A DNA stretch of 44,969 nucleotides from contig CALCRU010000072.1 of assembly GCA_937894335.1 (NCBI GenBank), positions 1-44,969 on the forward strand, written 5' to 3'. Shown here one piece after another: positions 1 to 7,359 of this stretch. The notes under the pieces are model-generated. The model had not been told where the DNA came from, did not search any database, and saw only the letters and a program-made list of their open reading frames with translations. Position 1 is the first letter of the stretch. Each line of letters starts with the position of its first letter. A program made the translations under genes and the position numbers. This DNA is from an uncultured Treponema sp. GTDB lineage: Bacteria > Spirochaetota > Spirochaetia > Treponematales > Treponemataceae.

Positions 1-98
1 CGGGCGTGTTCCCGGCTTTAATTAACCCCTGCCATTTACACAGAATTTATGACAGTGTCTTTTAATAACTTCTAGGACAGCCCCTTTTCTTTTACTTG

Positions 99-127
99 GC
101 TAGAATTTTCCTTTGGAAAATTCTAGC
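99..127. repeat. Perfect hairpin, copy 1 of a paired element
   Basis: A 13-base-pair perfect inverted repeat (99-111 against 115-127) with a TTT loop; core arms AGAATTTTCC and GGAAAATTCT. It is followed by CAG-TT, as is copy 2. One stem position differs from copy 2 by a compensatory pair change (T101-A125 here, G179-C203 there), which suggests that the folded form matters. Confidence 0.75.
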
Positions 128-177
128 AGTTTACATATGTGGCTTCATCGAAAGATGGAGCCCTTTTCATTTCTTGA

Positions 178-204
178 CGAGAATTTTCCAAAGGAAAATT
201 CTCG
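178..204. repeat. Perfect hairpin, copy 2 of a paired element
   Basis: A 12-base-pair perfect inverted repeat (178-189 against 193-204) with an AAA loop. The arms equal those of copy 1 except for one compensated base pair, and the flanks (TTG before, CAGTT after) are also shared. The element could be a small dispersed palindromic repeat family. Confidence 0.75.
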
Positions 205-237
205 CAGTTAGCCTAAGAGGGTGAAACTTTTTCTTAC

Positions 238-3200
238 TTACAAAAAGAAAGTTTTCATGTGGCCTTTGCCTTTTACCTCTACATCCACGCCCTCGCTGTA
301 GGTAAAGAGGTCCTTGGTTTGCTGGTAAGTGGTCTCGGTTACATGAATGCGCATTGGTTCACCAGTACTTTCCATACGGCTTGCAACATTCACTGTGTCG
401 CCCCAAATGTCGTAGATGAACTTTGATTTTCCTATAACTCCTGCAATAAGGTTTCCTGTATTTATGCCAATCCTCATGTGAACCTTTACGGCGGAAGTTC
501 TGTTAAAGTCCTCCACATCCTTAAGAATTCCCTGTGCAAAGCGAATCATTTTTGCGACACCGTCTCTGTCGACTTTCTCGGTAAGTCCGCATGCTGCCAT
601 GTAGGCGTCACCAATTGTCTTTATTTTTTCTATGCCTTCTGCCTTTGCCCTCATGTCGCATCTAGAAATGATTGTGTTCAACATGGTAACAACTTCTTCT
701 GCAGACATGCCGTCGCTCATTTTTGTAAAGCCAACAATGTCGGTGAACATAACCGTTACATTGGGAAACTTTTTAGCTATGGTCTTGTCAGGGTGTTCTG
801 TAAGTTCCCTTGCAACATCTTGAGGCAGAATGTTAAGGAGCAGTCTTTCTGACTTTTCCTTTTCCATGTTAAGGTCGTGAGTTCGTTCTTCAACCTTTTG
901 TTCCAGTTCCTGCTGGTATTTTTTCATGCTGTGGATTTTATACTGTACCGCACTGAATACCACCAGTCCTATAATTAGAACTAAAAGAACCCAGAACCAA
1001 ATCTGCTGCCAGAAGTAGGGCTTCTTTACAATTATTACAGGAACGGAAGGCTCGCTTGTAATTCCGTCGTTGTTTTGCGACATTACTGTAAACTCGTAAG
1101 TTCCCGGCTTAATGTTGGTGTAGGAAACAGTGCGGATTGAAGCCCAGTCTGAATATTCGTTTTCAAATCCGTGGAGCCTAAAGCTAAACTGTACCTTATC
1201 CGAGGCGACAAAACTTAATCCCGTAAACTTTATGGAAAGACGCTTTGCCGAAGGAGGAAGCACAATTTTTTCTCCGTGATATTCGTAAGTGGTATTGTCT
1301 ATGGTGTATTCCTGAATTTCTATTTGCGGTGCAATCTGATTCTTGCCAGCTTTTACTGGATCATAAATTGCAAATCCGTCTACAAGGGTAAACCATATGC
1401 GTCCGTGGGAATCTTTCTGAGAATATGAGGTAGAGTTTGCTCCGCCTGTTACAAGTCCATCTGAGCGTCCGTAGTACTGCACATTAAACTTTGTTCGCTC
1501 ACCAGAAGCAACAGCCTGCATGTCGTCCATTTTTGCAGAAAGAATGCCCTTGTTGGTAAGCATCCATGCGTTGCCTGCAAAGTCTGTTATAAGCTGGAAG
1601 ACGCTGTCTGTACCCAAACCGTTTGTGGAGTTGAAGTTTGCAAAACGGTTTTCTTCTTCGTAAAACTTTGAGAGTCCTGTTCCTGTACCTATCCAGATGT
1701 GACCGTCATCCTGCTCTGAAATTTTAAATATTACATTTCCTGCAAGTCCGTCATCTGTGCTATAGTGCTTTACAATCTGATGGTCTTTTAGAATGAAGAT
1801 TCCGCCTCCGTTTGTTCCTACCCAAATCTGATTTTTTGAATCTTCATAAAGCCACATGATATAGTCGTTGTCTAGTCCGTCCGCTCGCTTTAGGGTCTTT
1901 AAGATTCCGTCTTTTTGTATTATGGTAAGGCCCATTGCCGTTCCTGCATAAATGTCTCCGTTAGAGGCTTTTATGGAAACACGGCAGCGGTTGCCTGCAA
2001 TGCCATCGTCAACTGACCATGCGCGGATTTTGTTCTGGGGAGAAACGCATATCTGTGGCTTGTCCAAAGAAAATGTGGAAATGAGCAGTTCGTTGTCTTT
2101 AGTAAGACCCACATGCCTTACCCTTAGATTCTTGCAGAATTCCGTTACTTCATTTTCTATAAACTGATTGTCCTTATAGCATGCAACTCCAGAGTCTGTT
2201 CCAATCCAGGTAACGCCCCTTCTTTCGTCTTCGCAGATTGCATTTACGCTTAAGCCCATGTTTACTGTTCTGAATTTTCCAAGGCTAAGCTTCATAAGTC
2301 CGCCACGGTTTAATCCAATCCAGATGTTTCCTTCTTTGTCTTCTAGAATCGCAGTAAGTCCGTCATCCGGTAGTCCATTTTGTGTGTCGTAGTAAGTGTA
2401 CATTCCGTTTTGAAGAATGGTAAGACCACTGTCTGTTGCAAACCAGTAGGCTCCGTTCCGGTCCTGTATTATTGAGTTTACGGTTGAACCGTCCTGATGG
2501 CTGTGCCCAATGTCATAAAGGGTTTCTTCTCCGTCCTTAATTCTTATGGCATAGTGGGGGGCTACTCCAAACCAGTAGGCTCCGTTCTTGTCCTGATTTA
2601 CAGAAAACACCAGTGAGTTTTCAATTTTAGTTATTCCAGTGTATTTTTCTATCTTAGAATTTGAGATGACATACAGCTGATTTTCTGTTCCTGTTGTTAT
2701 CCAGATTCTGCCTACATTGTCGCAAAAAAGGCGGACAATCAGAAGATTTTGAAATTCTGGTTCCCTTAACATTTCGGGTACTACAACTTCTTGTTCAGGA
2801 GTAATGTAGCAGAGTCCAACCGCAGTTCCAATCCATATGTTGTGGGAAAAATCTTCGCATATTGCATTTATCTTGTTGTTGGGAAGACCGTCTGCCGTAG
2901 TGAATTTTTTTAGTCCTCCGTTGGGTTCCATGCATGTTACGCCTTCGTCGTTGTGGCCTACCCAAAGGTTTCCTGCTTCGTCCTGAAAGAGTGCGTGTAC
3001 GGAAGCAAACTCGTATTTTTCGTCAACAGCCCTGTTGAATACGGTAAACTCAACTCCATCAAAGCGTACCAGTCCGTCGTAAGTTCCAATGTAGATGTAT
3101 CCTTTCTGATCTTGTAGAAGGGAAGTTACAGTCATGCCTGGAAGACCGTCTTCTGTTGTCCAATTCTTGCTCACATATTCGTTGATGAAACTCTGATCAA

Positions 3201-3285
3201 CACCCATCACCTGCTGCGCCTGTGCAGAGGTTAATGCAAAAGTAAGCAGTAAAAAAAATGCTAGTGTAGAAAGAAAATGTTTCAT
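238..3285 (-). CDS. Propeller-type sensor fused to adenylate cyclase
   Basis: Predicted membrane sensor that makes cyclic AMP on receiving an extracytoplasmic signal. The start at 3285 puts a signal peptide (MKHFLSTLAFFLLL) at the N-terminus; the open frame begins nine codons earlier. About residues 45-680 are two-component-regulator propeller repeats with recurrent IWIGT, GLPxD and DxxGNxW motifs, then a Y_Y_Y domain (about 690-755), one membrane segment (IWFWVLLVLIIGLVV), a coiled-coil stretch and a class III cyclase domain at the C-terminus. The cyclase keeps both metal aspartates (MFTDIVGF and IGDAYM), a lysine in EKIKTIGD, an aspartate in YDIWGD and the NVASRM arginine, a set typical of ATP rather than GTP use. 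Propellers of this type usually feed histidine kinases, so the cyclase output is unusual. It stands alone with no regulator gene beside it. Confidence 0.85.
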   Translation of the reverse strand: MKHFLSTLAFFLLLTFALTSAQAQQVMGVDQSFINEYVSKNWTTEDGLPGMTVTSLLQDQKGYIYIGTYDGLVRFDGVEFTVFNRAVDEKYEFASVHALFQDEAGNLWVGHNDEGVTCMEPNGGLKKFTTADGLPNNKINAICEDFSHNIWIGTAVGLCYITPEQEVVVPEMLREPEFQNLLIVRLFCDNVGRIWITTGTENQLYVISNSKIEKYTGITKIENSLVFSVNQDKNGAYWFGVAPHYAIRIKDGEETLYDIGHSHQDGSTVNSIIQDRNGAYWFATDSGLTILQNGMYTYYDTQNGLPDDGLTAILEDKEGNIWIGLNRGGLMKLSLGKFRTVNMGLSVNAICEDERRGVTWIGTDSGVACYKDNQFIENEVTEFCKNLRVRHVGLTKDNELLISTFSLDKPQICVSPQNKIRAWSVDDGIAGNRCRVSIKASNGDIYAGTAMGLTIIQKDGILKTLKRADGLDNDYIMWLYEDSKNQIWVGTNGGGIFILKDHQIVKHYSTDDGLAGNVIFKISEQDDGHIWIGTGTGLSKFYEEENRFANFNSTNGLGTDSVFQLITDFAGNAWMLTNKGILSAKMDDMQAVASGERTKFNVQYYGRSDGLVTGGANSTSYSQKDSHGRIWFTLVDGFAIYDPVKAGKNQIAPQIEIQEYTIDNTTYEYHGEKIVLPPSAKRLSIKFTGLSFVASDKVQFSFRLHGFENEYSDWASIRTVSYTNIKPGTYEFTVMSQNNDGITSEPSVPVIIVKKPYFWQQIWFWVLLVLIIGLVVFSAVQYKIHSMKKYQQELEQKVEERTHDLNMEKEKSERLLLNILPQDVARELTEHPDKTIAKKFPNVTVMFTDIVGFTKMSDGMSAEEVVTMLNTIISRCDMRAKAEGIEKIKTIGDAYMAACGLTEKVDRDGVAKMIRFAQGILKDVEDFNRTSAVKVHMRIGINTGNLIAGVIGKSKFIYDIWGDTVNVASRMESTGEPMRIHVTETTYQQTKDLFTYSEGVDVEVKGKGHMKTFFL

Positions 3286-3326
3286 GGATGAATGATACAG
3301 CAAAATATGCAAAAAGTAAACATAAG
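3286..3326 (-). promoter_or_regulatory. Candidate promoter of the propeller-cyclase gene
   Basis: Read on the minus strand, TTTACT and TATCAT are separated by 17 bases, and TATCAT ends six bases before the ATG at 3285. No Shine-Dalgarno sequence is visible. This geometry predicts a start of transcription at or next to the start codon. Match to consensus is moderate. Confidence 0.4.
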
Positions 3327-3373
3327 TTCATATATGTGCTCTGAATGCATCATGGGTCAGCTCGGGTAAGCGC

Positions 3374-3402
3374 TTACATTTCTTGCTGATATGTTGTATA
3401 CT
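3374..3402 (+). promoter_or_regulatory. Promoter abutting the start codon of the 3409 gene
   Basis: TTACAT (3374-3379), a 17-base spacer and TATACT (3397-3402), with the ATG only six bases further on. Transcription should begin at about 3408-3410, which would make the mRNA leaderless. No ribosome binding site lies between. Confidence 0.6.
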
Positions 3403-3408
3403 TGCACC

Positions 3409-3882
3409 ATGAAAAAGGTTGTGTTTTTTCTTGCTTTCTTATTTTCTACCGCGCTTTCTTTTGCGGCCTCGTGGACTGTTACTGCTGTAAACGAAGGTGA
3501 AAATCCCTCACGAACATATTCCCTTGATGAGCGAAATTGGACTGTCAGGGTCTACGAAAACAGCAGTGGCTGGAATGTTTCTGATGAAGATTCCCTGTTT
3601 GAATACATGGCTTCGGTTTTGTACGGCTATGAATTTACAGAAAGACACTACTATGCAGAAAAAGTTTATGGCTCCACTGAAGAAATTGAAACTGTGCTTT
3701 ACTTTCTTGAGGAAGTGTTTGGCTCTTCCGTCTGCGAAGGAAAGGATTTCTTTGCAAGTTCCATAAACGAGTATATTGAAGAAGATGGTTCGGGAGTTGT
3801 AATAATGGAGTGGCAGTACGCCGCGTCAGGTTCTGTTCCTGTTACCTATATAATTTTTGTTCCCGTAGAAGGCGTTCTGTAG
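3409..3882 (+). CDS. Small secreted protein of unknown function
   Basis: A 157-residue protein that I do not recognise. It opens with a clear Sec signal peptide (MKKVVFFLAFLFSTALSFA, cleavage likely near residue 19-20), so it is probably periplasmic or outer-membrane associated. There is no lipobox cysteine. The mature part is acidic and rich in Tyr, Glu and Val, with no repeats and one Cys (in SSVCEGKD). The start at 3409 is chosen over 3391 because it begins exactly at the signal peptide and because the -10 hexamer lies inside the longer reading. It is followed by the duplicated terminator region of the opposite-strand frd operon and has no partner gene. Confidence 0.65.
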   Translation: MKKVVFFLAFLFSTALSFAASWTVTAVNEGENPSRTYSLDERNWTVRVYENSSGWNVSDEDSLFEYMASVLYGYEFTERHYYAEKVYGSTEEIETVLYFLEEVFGSSVCEGKDFFASSINEYIEEDGSGVVIMEWQYAASGSVPVTYIIFVPVEGVL

Positions 3883-3886
3883 GGTG

Positions 3887-3914
3887 AAAAAAAACCGCGA
3901 CAAGGATGTCGCAG
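3887..3914 (-). terminator. Intrinsic terminator, weaker copy
   Basis: On the minus strand, GCGAC-ATCCTT-GTCGC is followed by GG and eight T. It matches the stronger terminator at 3998-4025, but an outer stem pair is broken (A at 3913 where the other copy has G). It acts as a backup terminator for the frd operon. Confidence 0.6.
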
Positions 3915-3997
3915 TCAATCACTTAACTCCATGCATTTTGCAAAACTTGAGTAATAAAAATTACAGGAGATAGACTTTATTAAGAAGAAGCAAGGGT

Positions 3998-4025
3998 AAA
4001 AAAAACCGCGACAAGGATGTCGCGG
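3998..4025 (-). terminator. Intrinsic terminator of the hdr-flx-frd operon
   Basis: On the minus strand, CCGCGAC and GTCGCGG form a 7-bp GC-rich stem around a six-base loop, followed at once by eight T. It lies about 75 bases past the frdA stop and is the natural end of the minus-strand operon. A 10-bp AT-rich inverted repeat (4079-4088 against 4094-4103) that overlaps the frdA stop codon precedes it. Confidence 0.85.
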
Positions 4026-4100
4026 TCAATCACTTACTCTAAAGTCGTCAAGTTTTGACTCTGGCAAAACTTGAGAAATAAAAATTACAGGAGGTAATTT

Positions 4101-5744
4101 TTATTTCGTTGCCCCAGGAATCTTCTTCTCGAATTCGGGATTTCCGTGTGTGTAGCGAGGCAAAAGTTTTGGAGAAACTACATCGCTAGTAATTCCAGCA
4201 GAAGCACGTTCTTTTTCAAAGTCTTTTACATGCTGCAAAGACAGTTTTGCAGTGTCGGTCAACTGAATATCTTTGAACATTTTTCCAGCTTCAATACCTG
4301 CTTCGCGACCGAATACCACAACATCAAGAAGACTGTTGCCCATAAGACGGTTTGTTCCGTGTACACCACCAGAAGCTTCACCTGCTACCAAAAGATTTTT
4401 TACATTTGTGTGACAGGTTTTGTCAATTTCAACGCCACCGTTCTGATAGTGTAGTGTGGGGTAAACCAAAATGGGTTCCTTGCGGATGTCGATTCCATAC
4501 TTAATGAACATGTTGTACATAGCTGGAATTGATTTAAGAATGGTTCCTTCTCCGTGGATCATTTCAATCATAGGAGTATCAAGCCATACTGCATCCTGAA
4601 CTTCATTCTTTACGCCACGACCGTTCTTTACTTCGCGAATAATTCCAGAAGCGTTAACATCGCGTGTTTCAAGAGGATGAATGTAAACTTCTCCGTCTTT
4701 GTTGATGAGCTTGGCTCCCAGGGAGCGAACTTTTTCGGTAACCAGTTTGCCCAAAATCTGTGTGGGGTAAGCTGCTCCTGTGGGGTGATACTGGAGACTG
4801 TCTTGATACAGTAGTTTTGCACCTGCACGGTATGCAAGAACCAAACCGTCTGCTGTTGCTCCGTAGTGGTTAGATGTGGGGAATCCTTGATAGTGCATGC
4901 GTCCAGCTCCACCGGTTGCAATAATTACAACCTTTGCTTTTGCAATGCGAATTTCTCCGGTTTCCATGTTCATCAAAACTGCACCAGAAGCTTCACCCTT
5001 GTCGTTTTTAATAAGTTCAATTGCACTGGTAAAATCAACAACAGTAATTTTGTCTGCACGGTTAAAGGTTTCATCGCGGAGAGTGCGCATAATTTCTGCA
5101 CCAGAGTAGTCTTTGCATGCATGCATACGCTTACGGCTTGTTCCGCCACCATGAGTGGTAACCATAGTACCGTCTGCTTCTTTGTCAAATTCTACACCAA
5201 GGTCGTTGAGCCACTTGATTACGCTGGGAGCTTTGTTTACCAGTGTGTAAACCAACTCTGGTTTTCCGTCAAAGTGTCCGCCACCAAAGGCATCAAGATA
5301 GTGCTGAGCGGGTGAGTCATTGGGCTTGTCTGCAGCCTGAATACCACCTTCTGCCATCATAGTGTTTGCATCGCCAACACGGAGTTTTGTTACCAAAAGA
5401 ACTTTTGCTCCTGCTTCACTTGCCATAATAGCAGCACTGGTTCCAGCTCCACCACCACCAATAACCAGAACATCTGCTTCGTAATCAATGTGATTCAAGT
5501 CAACGCTGTCTGGTTCTATGCGGGGTTTTGCCTGAAGCATTTCTGCCAGTTCAATAGGAGCCTTCTGTCCTTTGTTAGGACCAATTTTAAGTTCTGTAAA
5601 CTGAGAAGCAATGCGGTCTGGGTGATATTCTTTGAGTAACTGATCTTTTTCGTCTGCAGTAAGACGAGCATGTTCAAACTTAAGGTTTTCTTCGCGTTTT
5701 TCAGCTACAATTTTTGCAGCATCGTCAAGGTAATTTCCGTACAT
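4101..5744 (-). CDS. frdA: Soluble fumarate reductase flavoprotein subunit
   Basis: 547 residues of the FrdA/SdhA/TfrA flavoprotein family; reduces fumarate to succinate. The dinucleotide fold is at about 91-120 (VIGGGGAGTSAA), preceded by an unusual 90-residue N-terminal region. Catalytic counterparts of the E. coli FrdA residues are visible: HPTG (His320), TEKVR (Glu337), Arg361 in TRDVN, His432 in LHYQNGG and Arg466 in HGTNRLMGNS. The histidine that binds FAD covalently in quinone-linked enzymes is Asn127 here (ANTMMAEGG), so FAD should be non-covalent, as in soluble one-way fumarate reductases. A strong GGAGG site precedes the ATG, and the gene lies 14 bases after frdB. No membrane-anchor gene (FrdC/D) is present. 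Thiol:fumarate reductase TfrA is the closest conceptual alternative. Confidence 0.88.
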   Translation of the reverse strand: MYGNYLDDAAKIVAEKREENLKFEHARLTADEKDQLLKEYHPDRIASQFTELKIGPNKGQKAPIELAEMLQAKPRIEPDSVDLNHIDYEADVLVIGGGGAGTSAAIMASEAGAKVLLVTKLRVGDANTMMAEGGIQAADKPNDSPAQHYLDAFGGGHFDGKPELVYTLVNKAPSVIKWLNDLGVEFDKEADGTMVTTHGGGTSRKRMHACKDYSGAEIMRTLRDETFNRADKITVVDFTSAIELIKNDKGEASGAVLMNMETGEIRIAKAKVVIIATGGAGRMHYQGFPTSNHYGATADGLVLAYRAGAKLLYQDSLQYHPTGAAYPTQILGKLVTEKVRSLGAKLINKDGEVYIHPLETRDVNASGIIREVKNGRGVKNEVQDAVWLDTPMIEMIHGEGTILKSIPAMYNMFIKYGIDIRKEPILVYPTLHYQNGGVEIDKTCHTNVKNLLVAGEASGGVHGTNRLMGNSLLDVVVFGREAGIEAGKMFKDIQLTDTAKLSLQHVKDFEKERASAGITSDVVSPKLLPRYTHGNPEFEKKIPGATK

Positions 5745-5758
5745 ATTCGTCCTCCGCC

Positions 5759-6448
5759 TTATTTTTCAATCTCGCGATTGTTGTAAAGATTTTTAATCTG
5801 CTCTTTGTCGCCAGTTGACATTTCAACAAACTTCTTGATTGCTTCTTCGCATTTTCCTGCTTCAATTTCTGCAACGCGGTCAAGAAGGTGCTGGGCCTGG
5901 GGCTGGAGGTACTTTCCGTTAATGCGGCGTGCAAGTTCTGCAACCTGAGGATGACTAATTCCTGCAGGACAGCGGCTTGAACAACATCCGCACATAACAC
6001 AGTCAAATGAAAGGTCGGCACATTTTGCAAAGTCTCCACGCTGAGCATAGGCAATGTACTGCATAGTGCTAAGGTTCTGGGGACAAGCGCGTGTACAAGC
6101 GTTACAGCCTACACAAGAATAAATTTCTGGATACAGCTGCATCATAAGTTGCTGTTCTGGCTTTACCGTGTTGATGTCGTACAACTGTTTTACCAGTGGG
6201 AAGAAGGGCAGGGTTGCAATGAACATGTCGTTTTCAACTTTTTTAGAACAAGCAAGACAAGTCTGTAACTGATTCTGTCCTTTAATGCGGTAAATGGTAG
6301 CGCATGCTCCGCAGAAACCGTTTCTACAGCCACAACCACGCTTCAACTGGTAGCCGGCGTATTCCATAGCATTCATAATTGTTAACTCTGCCGGAACTTC
6401 ATATTTTTTTCCGAAGAGGTAGATGGTTGCCATTTCTTTTTCTGACAT
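5759..6448 (-). CDS. frdB: Fumarate reductase iron-sulfur subunit
   Basis: 229 residues that carry electrons to FrdA. The N-terminal ferredoxin domain holds a [2Fe-2S] set (Cys39, 41, 46, 49 region CGCRNGFCGAC, then LQTCLAC at 64-67). The C-terminal domain has two CxxCxxCxxxCP sets: Cys112/115/118/122 and Cys150/153/156/160. Menaquinone-linked FrdB normally ends with a [3Fe-4S] cluster and a quinone site; two full [4Fe-4S] sets instead fit a soluble electron donor. It resembles TfrB of methanogens but lacks that protein's HdrB-like CCG domain; a separate HdrB is encoded upstream in the same operon. The start at 6448 has an AGGAG site. It follows flxA after an 83-base gap that carries a palindromic repeat. 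Confidence 0.85.
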   Translation of the reverse strand: MSEKEMATIYLFGKKYEVPAELTIMNAMEYAGYQLKRGCGCRNGFCGACATIYRIKGQNQLQTCLACSKKVENDMFIATLPFFPLVKQLYDINTVKPEQQLMMQLYPEIYSCVGCNACTRACPQNLSTMQYIAYAQRGDFAKCADLSFDCVMCGCCSSRCPAGISHPQVAELARRINGKYLQPQAQHLLDRVAEIEAGKCEEAIKKFVEMSTGDKEQIKNLYNNREIEK

Positions 6449-6463
6449 TTCGTTCTCCTATAG

Positions 6464-6525
6464 TGTCATTCCAAATAGATGTTGGAATCTTTTTGCTGAG
6501 ATCCTGAAATACATTCAGGATGACA
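6464..6525. repeat. Palindromic repeat inside the operon
   Basis: A 62-base element between flxA and frdB bounded by TGTCAT and ATGACA, with two internal hairpins: ATTCCAA/TTGGAAT and ATCCTGAA-ATAC-TTCAGGAT. Read through on the minus strand it encodes the peptide VILNVFQDL, close to the VILNLFQDL peptide that dispersed palindromic repeats give in many bacterial genomes. It is probably a small mobile repeat (MITE or REP-like) inserted between co-transcribed genes. Confidence 0.65.
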
Positions 6526-6531
6526 TTTGTC

Positions 6532-7359
6532 TTAGTACTCTGGTGGTAATTCACCCAGCTGATCAAAACTGAATACTGGTCCGTCTTTACAAACGAATTT
6601 ATCACCAATATTGCAGCGACCGCATTTTCCAATTCCGCACTTCATGCGCATTTCCATGGTAGTAAAAATCTGGGTGTCAACAAAGCCCATCTTCTTAAGT
6701 TCTGCCAAAGAAAGGTGAATTAAAATTGGCGGTCCACACATGATGACGGTCATGCTTGTGTCGGGTTTGCACTCAGTAACATAAGGGGGAACAAAACCAA
6801 CGTGTCCGTCCCAACCTTCTTCTGCACGGTCGATAGTCAAGTTGATTGAACAGTTAGGTTGCTTCATCCATGCATTCTGCATTTCGTCGAGGCGAACCAA
6901 ATCTGCCTTGCTTCGTGAACCGTAAATTACCTGAATGCGTCCGTAGTTTTCGCGGTGATCCATCATATAGTTGACTACAGAATGAACTGGAGCAATACCA
7001 ATACCACCTGCAATAACCAAAATGTCTTTTCCCTTGAGTGCGCCTTCAACAGGGAATCCGTTTCCTAAAGGTCCGCGGATTGCAATTTCCTGTCCTACTT
7101 CTGCAGCATGAAGCCAACTGGTAAGCTGACCACATTTTTTTACACTGAACTCAAGATGGTCTTCCAGTGTCGGAGAAGAAGTAATAGAAATCATACTTTC
7201 GCCCAGTCCGGGAACCATAAGCATGGCACACTGTCCAGGAATGTGCTCGAAAGGTTTTTTACCGTTCAAATCCTGGATGTAGAATGTCTTTACATCAGGT
7301 GTTTCCTGAATAATGTTGACAATTTTACAGACGTGGGGAATCAATGCGTCTTCAATCAT
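6532..7359 (-). CDS. flxA: FlxA-like NAD(P)H-oxidising flavoprotein
   Basis: 275 residues of the ferredoxin-NADP reductase superfamily, the presumed NADH entry point of the complex. A beta-barrel FAD domain (about 1-105, with ISITSSP and RGPLGNGF) is followed by a nucleotide domain (AGGIGIAPV at about 117-125, then a CGPP motif). The C-terminal tail carries four cysteines, 241, 246, 249 and 257 (CGIGKCGRC then FVC), the [2Fe-2S] set seen in PyrK, AsrB and hydrogenase gamma subunits. The name follows FlxA of the FlxABCD-HdrABC complexes of Desulfovibrio. Its start overlaps the flxB stop by four bases (ATGA), implying translational coupling. Confidence 0.8.
   Translation of the reverse strand: MIEDALIPHVCKIVNIIQETPDVKTFYIQDLNGKKPFEHIPGQCAMLMVPGLGESMISITSSPTLEDHLEFSVKKCGQLTSWLHAAEVGQEIAIRGPLGNGFPVEGALKGKDILVIAGGIGIAPVHSVVNYMMDHRENYGRIQVIYGSRSKADLVRLDEMQNAWMKQPNCSINLTIDRAEEGWDGHVGFVPPYVTECKPDTSMTVIMCGPPILIHLSLAELKKMGFVDTQIFTTMEMRMKCGIGKCGRCNIGDKFVCKDGPVFSFDQLGELPPEY

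Larger units (their letters stand above)
1..237. other. Intergenic region with two matching hairpins
   Basis: No gene is visible here. The stretch lies downstream of the minus-strand propeller-cyclase gene. Its only clear structure is a pair of near-identical hairpins at 99-127 and 178-204, annotated separately. Neither hairpin is followed by a T-run on either strand, so they do not look like ordinary intrinsic terminators. Confidence 0.6.
3883..4100. repeat. Tandemly duplicated terminator region
   Basis: Two copies of a roughly 90-base unit (about 3885-3970 and 3996-4094). Each contains block A (A8 run, CCGCGACAAGGATGTCGC, then GTCAATCACTTA) and block B (GCAAAACTTGAG, then AATAAAAATTACAGGAG). 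Copy 2 also holds a 9-bp inverted repeat, 4049-4057 against 4065-4073, that copy 1 lacks. No gene is present. Confidence 0.7.

Noticed and set aside
99..204. Paired hairpins as terminators of the cyclase gene
   Set aside because: Neither strand shows a T-run after the stems, and the stems are AT-rich.
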